Assembly (NCBI GenBank): GCA_032718565.1
Contig: JAVGVS010000187.1
Coordinates: 746,001-810,000 of the forward strand
DNA from: Distichodus sexfasciatus
Taxonomy: Eukaryota; Chordata; Actinopteri; Characiformes; Distichodontidae
Reading direction: 5' to 3'
DNA length: 64,000 nt
The notes under the pieces were generated by a model that saw nothing but the letters and a program-made list of their open reading frames with translations, searched no databases and was not told where the DNA came from. Of this stretch, positions 45,821 to 55,815 are shown piece by piece (position 1 is the first letter of the stretch; every line of letters starts with the position of its first letter). A program made the position numbers and the translations under genes.

Positions 45821-47043
45821 GCCTCCACATTCACAAAAGCTACTGACTTTTCTCGCACGAACACACACAAAAACATGGCATTCCAAGCGTCCAGTCCTAC
45901 TTTACCTCCTGCTTAATAGTTACAGTGCCTCGCTGTAATTCCCCGTGCTGTAGCTGCCCTCCAATTTGGTGCCTGGTTACGGGCCGGCCGAGAACGAGGC
46001 CCTTTTTTGTTGTTTTACGACGGTCTGCTGCTCTTCAAAGCAAGTAATTTCCTGCTAAATGAAAAAAGGCAGAAAAGAGGAGAGGCAAAAGAACACAAAC
46101 AAGAGAAAACAAAGTTTTCCAGTCTCTGAGCAACCTGCCAGGTTGCAGGGCATCTAACCCAAAGTTCCTCAACGATTGACGATGTTCATTTGGACAGCTA
46201 CACCAGACGTTCTGTAAACCTTATTGGAAACCAGTAAACAGCACTGCTGAGTAACAGGACACATAACAAAGTTATGTATTTCCACTACAAAATATGAGCA
46301 ACTGTAGCTACAGCCAATACCTACAGTTCAGATTTATAATAATTGGAATATAGCTACTTTGTTTGAATTAATGGATTACATTCCTCTATTTCATGTTTAT
46401 CAAATTAAATTACAGTAATTTCACAAATTTCCCAGAAGTCCTTGCAATCAAACATGCAACCACAAGCCTACGTGCAGTTACGTTAGTTGTCTAGTAACTC
46501 TAGACCTCGTTCTTAAGAAGCAATTTGCTCTTAAAACTCACACAGTTTTGATGGAGATTGACATTGTCAGTGTTTTCTTGTTATAAATTTTATTGGTGAA
46601 TGAAGCCGTCATTTTGTTTTCAAAGCTCAAACATTCCACTTTCAGCTGAAAAAAACGTCTTGAAGCAAGTTTTTGGTCTAGCTTAAGTCATCTACAGCTT
46701 ATTTGTTAGTTTTTCATAGTTGTAGGTAGCTGCAGTACATGCTTAGCTAACTATATGTTAGCTATCGCTATTAAACATGCTGTCGAGCTAACCTTAGCTC
46801 ATTGATCATAAAATGTGTTGCGCTAGTTTTGCGTAGTATGCTGTTTCGAGGCTACAAATAATTTAAGACTGGTATTTATTGGTAGTGCTGCACCGAAAAC
46901 TGTTTAAATGACTAAACGACTCTGCACACTGTTAAAATGTGTAGCCTAAAGATAAAATAAACGAGCAAAACGATGAATTGTAATCTTAATTACTCTTATA
47001 GTCTTGGTTTCTCTACAGCAACGCTAGCTACAGCAAGTCTGGG

Positions 47044-47247
47044 GTGCTTTTCCCAAAAGCATAGTTGCTAACTTATTGTTAACTATGTTAGCTACACTGT
47101 TGGTTGCTAATGTACACTGTTGGTTGCTAATGTACACTGTTGGTTGCTAATGTACACTGTGTTAGTTGCTAATGTACACTATGTTAGTTGCTAATGTGCA
47201 CTATGTTAGTTGCTAACATACTTAGCAACTGTGCTTTTGGGAAACAC
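47044..47247. mobile_element. MITE with internal 22-bp satellite
   Basis: Ends 'gtgcttttcccaaaagca' (47044) and 'tgcttttgggaaacac' (to 47247) are inverted repeats that continue into 'tagttgctaac' / 'ttagcaact'. Between them are about six copies of a 22-24 bp unit, 'gttggttgctaatgtacact'. Flanking 'gctagctaca' sequence on both sides belongs to an older dispersed repeat, so this is a nested insertion. Confidence 0.8.
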
Positions 47248-48447
47248 ACCCTTGGCTAGCTACACTACAAGCTTGAGAGTAAAACTAACTAACCACATCA
47301 AAGCTAGTTCCCGAATTCTTGTTTCCGACTTCGCCACTGTGGACTCCTTTCTCCGACTCCAACTTGCAGCCACTGAGAGCACGCTGTGATGCAACGAGGG
47401 TTCAGATTCTGCCAATTCAGCATCGATCAGAAAATAACTGCTACATCAATATTCAAAAACAGCAGTTAATTATGTTTGAAGCCACAGCATTTTAATAAGT
47501 AGCTGCTGATAAAAACAAAACGTTACAAACAACATCATAGGGAATGTGTTTTCTGAACGTTGGGTAATAAAATTTAAACGTAAGGTTTTTTTCAGAACCA
47601 GCTTGGACACACACAGAAGGTCTGTTTCCAGAAAGTCCACGAGTCTCCTTGGACAGAAGAGAGGGAGAAACAGAAACGTCTCCCCTTTCGTGTTCTCTGA
47701 CTTTCGCAGGCCCCCTAATGACAGTAGCAGAAGCGGCGTTGCATACTTTCTCTGCTGGAGGGGTTTGCTCGAGTTCACTCTTTTCCTCCATAGAACAGAA
47801 GCCACAAACTTACTACTTACAAACTGCTCTTAACATGTGACGATACGTGATATGAAGTTAATCAATTAATGCAACCCATTCCAATAATCTGTTAGCTGTG
47901 AAGGGCAGCAGAAAGTTGTAAAAAGGTCCTCCTTTTGGTAACTGTCTTCTTATGGAGCGCTGTTACACGTATTCCTTTACAAAACTGTTTGCATGGATTC
48001 ATGAAATCTTCTCTCCTTCATGTTCTCTTCAAGAAGAGGTCGTTTGAGAACAGCAGTTTATTTTTTACTTTCAGTAATGTCATAACGGTTGGGCGAAACG
48101 TCCGTGTTTTTTGACATTCCTCCAAAGAATGATTCAGGATATCTCCAGCCGAGTTCGACATGCTGCTTTTCGTCCCAAAACAGTGCAATGAGCTCAGCAG
48201 TGCTCAGGCCAGACGTTTTGCAAAAATAATCATCCGGGGAGGTGGTTCGGCACTGAGGGGTTTTTGCGAACCAGGATGCAAACAATGCTATGTAAAACGG
48301 GAGCTGTAAAAAGGTGCGACGAAATACGGAACAGATGTGGAGCAGAGGAACGCGTAGTTTATGTGAAAATATTAAAAGTGAAAGGATTATTTGTCATTGT
48401 GGTCACAGCACAGCTATCACAAGAAAAATGTGACTTCTGCATGTTGC

Positions 48448-48555
48448 CCATCACTGCTTGGGGACAGTACCTTGCTCATGAATGTCTTACTGGGACATTT
48501 ATTGGTCCGGGATTCAAACTGGCAACCTTTACTGTTACGCTACCAAATGGTGACG
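48448..48555 (-). repeat. tRNA-derived SINE, inverted copy 8
   Basis: The reverse complement reads 'tttggtagcgtaacagtaaa', 'gccagtttgaatcccggacc' and 'catgagcaaggtactgtccc'. It is the only main-family copy in the minus orientation. Confidence 0.8.
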
Positions 48556-48786
48556 TACTTTCTTTGCACTTGCACAAGCAATGTCCCACCTTCTCCGTCT
48601 CTCTGACCTTCACACGCAAACCCAACTTAACCTCTGTGTTTTTACGAGCCATGTTCTACATTTACACCTACAGGCATGAACGAGGTGCGGGGGAAGCTCA
48701 CGGTGCTGCTTTCTCCAGCTCTGGGGCTGTAAAATTACACCGTGAGACCGAAAAACATATGGCTGACCTGCAAGATGGATGGTTCA

Positions 48787-48900
48787 GTGGGAGGATGCCT
48801 GCATATAGACGAAGGGGCTATAGGTTCAAATCCGAAAATCCTAACCCCAGTTTGTCACCACGCAAGACTTTTAAGTGGAAGTTGCTCTGGGTAACAGAGG
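48787..48900 (+). repeat. tRNA-derived SINE, diverged
   Basis: A B-box-like 'ataggttcaaatccgaaa', then 'cctaaccccagtttgtcacc', then a tail 'aagtggaagttgctctggg'. It resembles the 15.7 kb family more than the main one. Confidence 0.6.
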
Positions 48901-48907
48901 CGGTTGG

Positions 48908-49195
48908 TTGGTGGTGTAATGGTTTAGGGCAGCGGTAGGCAACTCCGGTCCTGGAGGCTTTCAATCCTACTTGATTTCAGAACATTCACACCTGGTCTCA
49001 GGTAGATAACCACCAGAAGAGACTGATCAGGTAGGATGGAAAACCTCCAGGACACCAGACCTTCAGGACCGGAGTTGCTTACCATTATTTTAGGGAATTG
49101 GACCCCTGATTGAAGGTTGCAGGTTCAAGTCTCGGACTTGTAAAGGTACCACTGAGGTACTCATGAGCTACAGTCTCCAAGCACTATATTCTGAT
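48908..49195 (+). repeat. tRNA-derived SINE, copy 9, split by a MITE
   Basis: The head 'ggttggtggtgtaatggttta' stops at 48929 and resumes at 49088 with 'ttttagggaattggacccc', 'gcaggttcaagtctcgga' and 'aaaggtaccactgaggtact'. The two halves together follow the SINE consensus order, with a 158-bp insert inside the tRNA-like head. Confidence 0.85.
48930..49087. mobile_element. 158-bp palindromic hAT-type MITE inside a SINE
   Basis: Ends 'cagcggtaggcaactccggt' and 'accggagttgcttaccatta' are inverted repeats. Flanking 8-bp duplications are 'gtttaggg' (48922-48929) and 'ttttaggg' (49088-49095), 7 of 8 identical. The SINE reads through continuously when the insert is removed. Confidence 0.88.
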
Positions 49196-50907
49196 TGGTG
49201 TGGAATTGGCATCTGATACACTACATGCTCATTGCATCACGGTGCACTCTTGGCAGCTGCGAGATGGAGTTGGAGAATGTCTACTTTGGTCGTGATGAAA
49301 GCAGGAATCTGCGGTTGTATTTATCGATTCTGAAAGGCAAAACTTGTGCACTCTTAACCTCCGAAACGTCCTTAAAACGTTGATGTGAAATTGTTAAAAT
49401 TTTCATATTACTTCTAACATTTTCACTTTTAGTTTTTTGAAGTTACAGATGGTTCCCAAATTACTATGGTTCAACAATTTTTCCATCTAACTATGGCGAT
49501 AATGGTATGACAAAATTGTAAATATATTTTAAGCATAATTTTTCTACATTTTTTTTTCTACTTACAATATTTTCTTAAATGTAAAAGCTTGAGGAAAAAT
49601 ACTGGACCTGTTTTGACCGTTTATTTTCCATTTTTTTTTGTTTTTGGACTGCTAGTGACGCTCACTTCAAAGACCTTTTGAAGAGAAAACGCAAGTTACG
49701 GCAGCGCTGACGAAGTGTCAGTGGTTCAGTGGTCAGCAGTAATGAAGATTCGTTCACTTGAGTTTAATTATTTGAGATTCATTCCTAGCTAATACCAGAC
49801 TCTACAACGATGCCAATTTTATGCTGCGTCTTCAGTTTATTGGCTTTTCTTCAGTTCCACAGTTATATAATAATATACCATTGAAAACGAGGAAAATGAG
49901 GAAAACGAGTTATGTATTGAGTGTTGCCAACGGGAAGTGTGTGAAGTGCAAAGCGATCCTCGCTGACCTCTTTGAGTGTGTTGACCCTGTAAATTTGCCA
50001 CAGAAACATATGCCGTGGTCTCAGGCGTTTTGTTAGAGCTTCTCATAAACACATTACATCAGCGTCTGGAGCTTCTGGCCAGTCTGGCTTCCAGTTCCTT
50101 CCTTCCTTCGGTTCAAGTGTTTTTCGGTGTTTAGTCCACGACCACCTTATCAAAATGTGCTATGTGTTGGGGAAAGAAAACTGATATTCTACGTCGGGAA
50201 CGACAGAGTCTCGTCTCTCCCACACGCTCGACACTGACAGAGAGGTGTATGACAAATACATGGAGTGTCTGTGTTTGGAGAGAAAAAGTGACTGAACATC
50301 AAAAACGCTTGGGGAAAACATCTGTTGCTAATTTTTGAGCTTGTGGCTTCATCTTAGATTAGGCAAACGGGAATTAGGACTCATAGCTGAACAATTGCTA
50401 ACGTCTGATAGTATGATATGATACTTGTAATTTGTAGATTTGAAATAAATCCTCATTTTTCCGCAAAAAGGCACGTAATAAAGTTACTGCGCAAAAGTTG
50501 TATATCTCAAATAAGAAAACGCGTAAAAACAGGGTAAGTGGGTTTTACGAGCAAATTTCTTATTAAAAACGTTTGGTGAATGACGCCTATTATTCTTACA
50601 AAGAAATCCGCCCTTAAAACCCACTTGCGCGCGTCTTCAGAACGATTCTGACCTTCGCCAAGGTTTTCTGAATTGAGATTCGTTCGTAGGTTACACCAGA
50701 ATCTACGAGCGTTTTATCGCGTGCGAATTTGTGCAAAATGTTAATTTATTGGCTTTTCTTCATGTCTGCAGTGGTATAATACTATACAGCTAGTGGCTGA
50801 CCTGCGATGGAAATGCGTTCCTCAGTGGAATCCAGTTCTAGAAGAATTTAGGGAACGTATAGTGTAGTTTAAGGCAATCCCTTTAGGGTAAGGATAGAAA
50901 AAGAAGC

Positions 50908-51038
50908 CCTCACTCCACACACACACACACACACACACACATACTCCCTGCACAAACAAACAGGGGCTGGTGAAGTCATCAAGGTCTCCGAAATGTCAGT
51001 ACGTTCCCCCGCTCCGTTCCACCGAGTTTGTGTGTGCG

Positions 51039-51080
<42 letters not shown>
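50908..51080. repeat. Two (CA)n microsatellites
   Basis: CA runs at about 50916-50941 and 51040-51080, some 100 bp apart. Cys/Val or His/Thr frames across them are artefacts. Confidence 0.9.
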
Positions 51081-51081
<1 letters not shown>

Positions 51082-51221
51082 CTGTTGTCAAGAACAAAGG
51101 CGACCACAAGATCACCAAGCCCTATCCAGGAGCCTGTTTCGGGCTACACTGGAGCACCCGGGGAGCAGTGCTTGGCAACGGTACCTTGTGGGGTGCAGTA
51201 CCCTGCTTGTAAGTACCTTAA

Positions 51222-51672
51222 TGGTACCCTTACTAGCCAAAAAAGCCGCCCACTGCTCTTTCACGGATGGGTCAAATGCAGAGGTCAGGGCCTTTGGTAG
51301 TGTTGGGTTTCGGGAGTTAGGGAGTTGTCCCCATGATCAGAGGGTTGTTAGTTTAAGTGCCCGACCGGTAGAAGGTACCACTGAGGTACTCATGAGCAAA
51401 GTACCGTCTCCAAAGCTGCCCACTGCTCCTCCACGGATGGGTCAAATTCAGAGGTTGGGGCAGTTGGTAGTGTAACGGTTAGGTAGTTGTCCCCATGATC
51501 GGAGTCTTGCAGATTTAAGTGCAGGACCAGTAAAAGTACCACTGAGGTACTCATAAGCAAGGTACCGTCTCCAAAGCTGCCCACTGCTCCTTCACGGATG
51601 GGTCACATTTGGTTGTGGTGCACTGTGTGCTGTGGTGTATTCACAATGACAAATCCTCACTCCTTCACCTAG
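51222..51672 (+). repeat. Head-to-tail array of three SINE units
   Basis: A partial first unit (to about 51287) is followed by two fuller units of about 165-200 bp (51288-51455 and 51456-51672). The first two units break off right after 'gggtcaaatgcagaggt' / 'gggtcaaattcagaggt' and run straight into the next tRNA head ('ttggtagtgt'). Only the last unit has the full tail 'gtgcactgtgtgctgtggtg'. Confidence 0.85.
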
Positions 51673-51689
51673 TGGCTGAAATATGTCAC

Positions 51690-51800
51690 TACACTTTGAC
51701 TATGTGGGGTCTTGCTCAGGCTCCCAGTGACGGTAGTGCCGGAGGTAGGATTCGAACCCACAACCACTTGGTCCGGAGGGCGACCATTCACAATTGGTTG
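51690..51800 (-). repeat. tRNA-derived SINE of another family, minus orientation
   Basis: The reverse complement carries 'gtgggttcgaatcctacctc' as B box and a head 'gtcgccctccggaccaagtg', with 'cactgggagcctgagcaaga' downstream. It lies directly after the three-unit array. Confidence 0.75.
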
Positions 51801-52158
51801 CAGTTCTGACATTGTGACGAATTTGTGTCTTGTGAAGCCATTGTGAAACATTCTTCCAAGGTCTTCTGCCCTTGCGTAGCCAATGGGTTTGTTTGGTTTA
51901 TGTAGTAAGTCAGGTGGAAGCGTTGAAGCTGTTAACGGTTCTTTAAACAGAGGCGTTCTTGTTTCCCCCAGAAGCTGAAGCATGACTGGATGTAGTGGCG
52001 GCGAACAGCGAACTTTATTCAGACACGTCTTCCTTATCCCAACTTGAGAGCAGCTCCGGAGTTCATTCCACTCCGACCGGGAGACAAGAAAAAACGGGTT
52101 TGGTTGAAAGGAAGGGAGAGAGAGAGAGAGCGCCGTGTTGGCTTTTCTTCTTTCCACT

Positions 52159-55100
52159 ATGCGTTTCGAGGCCATTCTACTGGAAGTCGGCGGCTTCTGT
52201 CGCTTCCAGTTCCTGGTTTTGGGCATCCTGACCATTCCGCGAGTGGTCCTTCCTCTTCACTTCCTGCTGCACAATTTTATCTCGCCCGTGCCGCCTCACC
52301 GCTGCTTGCTGCCTCACCTGGGCGAAGGGTACGAAAGCCACGAGCAGGATGGCTCGGTTAGCTCCTGCCGGCAGTTCCTTTCACCCTCCGACCCCGGGCT
52401 TTATAATGGGAGCTTGTCGAACGTTACTGTATCGTGTCAACAGGGATGGGTTTACGATCGTACTGTTTTTCGTTCCACAACTGCGACCCAGGTGAGGGCA
52501 AAGTATCATTTATTTCCGCTTTTGCCATACGTCTTTAAGGTAGTGTTGGGGAAGCTACATTTAAGCTCTAACTTAAATGTAACTTAAAGTAGTTAAGCTA
52601 CTCTTTTAATATAGTAGGTAGCTGCTTTTTGAGCTTCAAGCTACTTATGGTTAAAAGTAGCTAAGCTACAGCCAAGCTACTGTTTTAATATACAGTGTTA
52701 CCTCAGTGCTCAAACTTCATTCGTTCCAGAAGGTGGTTTGAATTCCAAATTAATTTTCCACATAAGAATCCAAAAAAGACACCAATAATTTGATGGTTCT
52801 ACGCATGAAAGGTTGTTCAAAGGTTGTGATGAATTGGTTCCAAATATTGTACTCTGTGTAATTTTGCAGTTTCCCCGTAAAAAATGTTGCGGCCCTCGGT
52901 GCGTCCTCCAAGATTTTGTTTGTACTCCAAGCTCGAAATTTAGCTAGAAAAGTTGTTCCTACTTCAAAATGTTCATAGTCTAAGCGGTTCCAGAACCGAG
53001 GTACCACTGTAAGAGTAGCTACACTACAAGCTACGAAGAAAACATAGCTAACTATGTCCAGGCCAAGATTCTTTGGACTCCGTTTTCCGACTCCGTCTCG
53101 CAGCTGCGAAGAGCATGCTGTGATGCAGCGATGGTACAACCCGCAAGAACGATATTTACCTGTAAAATTTACTTTCACAACCTCAGTATCGATATTTTTT
53201 CGGGTTGCATCGTGTGATTACAACATTAATTATTTTAACAAAAATGGGCATTTACATTGGATTTTATTTTCTACTCGTACTAATGGTTTTTTAATTTTTA
53301 TTAGATTTTATGTTTACATGCTAATTTTTTTTCCAGATTCATTACCAGGGTAACGAAACCTCCAAGATTTCAAAATATTTGGACGTTAAATGTGAGATTT
53401 GTGTGGTTTTCTAATTTATTTTTTTTTTGTGTGTGTGTTTTTGTAGTGGAACTTAGTATGCGACAAGAAGAACCTAAACCAAGTTCTGGCCACTTATTTC
53501 TTCGTTGGAGTGACTGTCGGAGCCGTACTTTTTGGCTACTTGTCAGACAGGTAACTTTTCAGTATTTTTAGATGTTTATAAACAAATTTACATGACTATT
53601 GGGGTTCATGTCAATATTATGGGTGTCAGTGTAATTTTTAAAACTTTTTAGGGTTACTACTAACTGGAATTTTGGAATTTTACGCAGCTCAACGTTATAC
53701 AGTTACATTTTCTCTCTCTTTTGTGAAAAGGTTTGGAAATTAAATGTTATTATTGTTATGCGATTTTTATTCCAAATTATTTAAAGTTCATATTTAAATG
53801 TAATTATTCGTTCAGATCATCAGAGAGGTCTTTGTTTGCATGGAATGTGCTAAGATCTGCTGCAATTCGATGTGGAAATGTTATACGCAGTCTTCTTTTA
53901 AGAAAAATAAGCAACATCTCTAAGACGGTACAGGGTGATAAGCATGGATGAGTTTGTCCGTTATGGCTGAGGACAAAAACGATTCTTAGATGCATCACAC
54001 TGCAGGATTCGGACGATTCTGAACTGATTCTGAAATGCCAAACATCGATTTTCTAAATTTGCTTTCCCAAGAGTGTGATAGACCGTTTTTTAAATAAATT
54101 AACGCCACTAACAGAGTCAGAGCGCGAGCGTAAAGACGGAGTCGAGCTCGAGGGCGGAGTCAAGGGTTGTTTTATTAATAAAAGCTATTAGAAGTGAATT
54201 CATTACATTTTAATGTTTTTTTTTTTCATTAGTTATAATTATAGTTTGAATATGACATTTTTGAGCATGGGAAAAATCAAGATGCATCAGTAATCGGTTT
54301 GTAATCGTATCTCAGCCTCTGAGTCATAATCGAAGATACAAAAGAGTCAGAATCACCCTTTGATGTGATGTCTGTCAACATTTTGTTAATCATAGTAAAA
54401 TTTATGAATCAGGATGAGTTTTTACCAGAACGTTTCTTCGCTTTTGAACTCTCCACATTTAGCTGTAGTTTTTGATGCCCATTTTTGATGCTGTTGGAAT
54501 CAATCTCACGCTTCTCTCGGGTTCTGCCCCGTCATTCCCGCATGTGATGTGAGATGAAGGTGAAATGATGCTCCGGGCGGAGGGCAACTCATGTGATCGG
54601 CCAACTGAGGGGCAGATCCTCCCTGCGTCGTCATGGGTAACTGGCCGGCCATGTGACGCTTGAAATGAGAAGCAGCTCATGTGAGAGTGGTCAGAACGGC
54701 CAAATTTGTGCAAATCCAGTGTAAAACTTACTTTCCCAGTCTTGGTGTTGATATTTTTTAGGTTGCATCATGTACATACAACATATTAATTATTTTAACA
54801 AGGTTTTTATTGGATTTTATTTATTGGATTTTATTTTCTGTTCTTTGCTCATACTAATGGTTTGTTTTTGTAAGAATTTGCATTTTATTTATTTTATTTC
54901 CTATTTTACATCGATTTTATTTGTTTATTTATTTATTGCTTTTTAAATATTTAATTAGACTTTATTTTCTGTTCTTACATCATATTAATGTTTTATTTTA
55001 ACGAAAAACAGTATTTTATTGGATTGTATTTTGTATTAGTATATCATTATTTGTTCATTTTAACTTTTTATTTTTATTTATTTGAAAGAAATTTAATTAC

Positions 55101-55306
55101 TTGAACAATTAATTTTTTTCTATTCTTACATCATAGAAATTATTTATATAAACAAAAATAGTATTTTTATTGGATTTACTTTTTTCATTCTTACACCATG
55201 GAAATTATTTATTTTAACCAAAAAATGGGATATTTACAGGAATATATTGTCTGTTTGTACCTAATAGTTGTTTATTTTAGCAAAATTCTAATTTAATTCT
55301 GCAAGT

Positions 55307-55367
<61 letters not shown>

Positions 55368-55783
55368 TGCGTGCGTATTCCTACTTAGGTTCGGCCGGAA
55401 GCCGATGCTGCTGCTGTCGTTCGTGGCCAGCTTTGTGTTTGGCCTGATGACTTCGTTCTCCACCTCCTACGTGATGTTTGTGGTCAGCAGAACTCTGAGC
55501 GGAGTTTTCCTGGTTGGGATGAGCATCACCACTGTGGCTCTCAGTAACCATCGACTCTTATATTGCAAAGTTCCACTGCACATTTAGAGTTTTGACCCCA
55601 AAATAACACCATAGTTCTGACATTTCTAACGCAGCACCGAGTCGAGGGTGCGTGCAGGCAGAGTCCAGCGAGGGTGGGGCATTTCGAGCCATGCATTTTA
55701 AGACAGATCAGGGTCAGGATTAACTGTAGATTTATATACATCTAGTCATTATGGGAGTCTGTGCAATGTCCCCACAAAGATAG

Positions 55784-55815
<32 letters not shown>

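Larger units (their letters stand above)
41851..52158. other. Repeat-filled intergenic region between cilp and slc22a7, no gene recognised
   Basis: About 10 kb lacking any exon I can tie to a protein family. It holds the satellites at 42.3 and 47.1 kb, SINEs at 48.4-51.8 kb, hAT-like sequence at 45.2 kb, and CA tracts at 50.9 and 51.04 kb. From 43,000 to 45,190 and from 45,830 to 47,030 it is AT-rich with no feature I can name. Small frames at 44707-44952, 47470-47840 and 48058-48285 have no signature I recognise. Confidence 0.6.

Noticed and set aside
52135..52158. Upstream extension of slc22a7 by eight codons
   Set aside because: It would need a GTG start; the ATG at 52159 gives the conserved family N-terminus.
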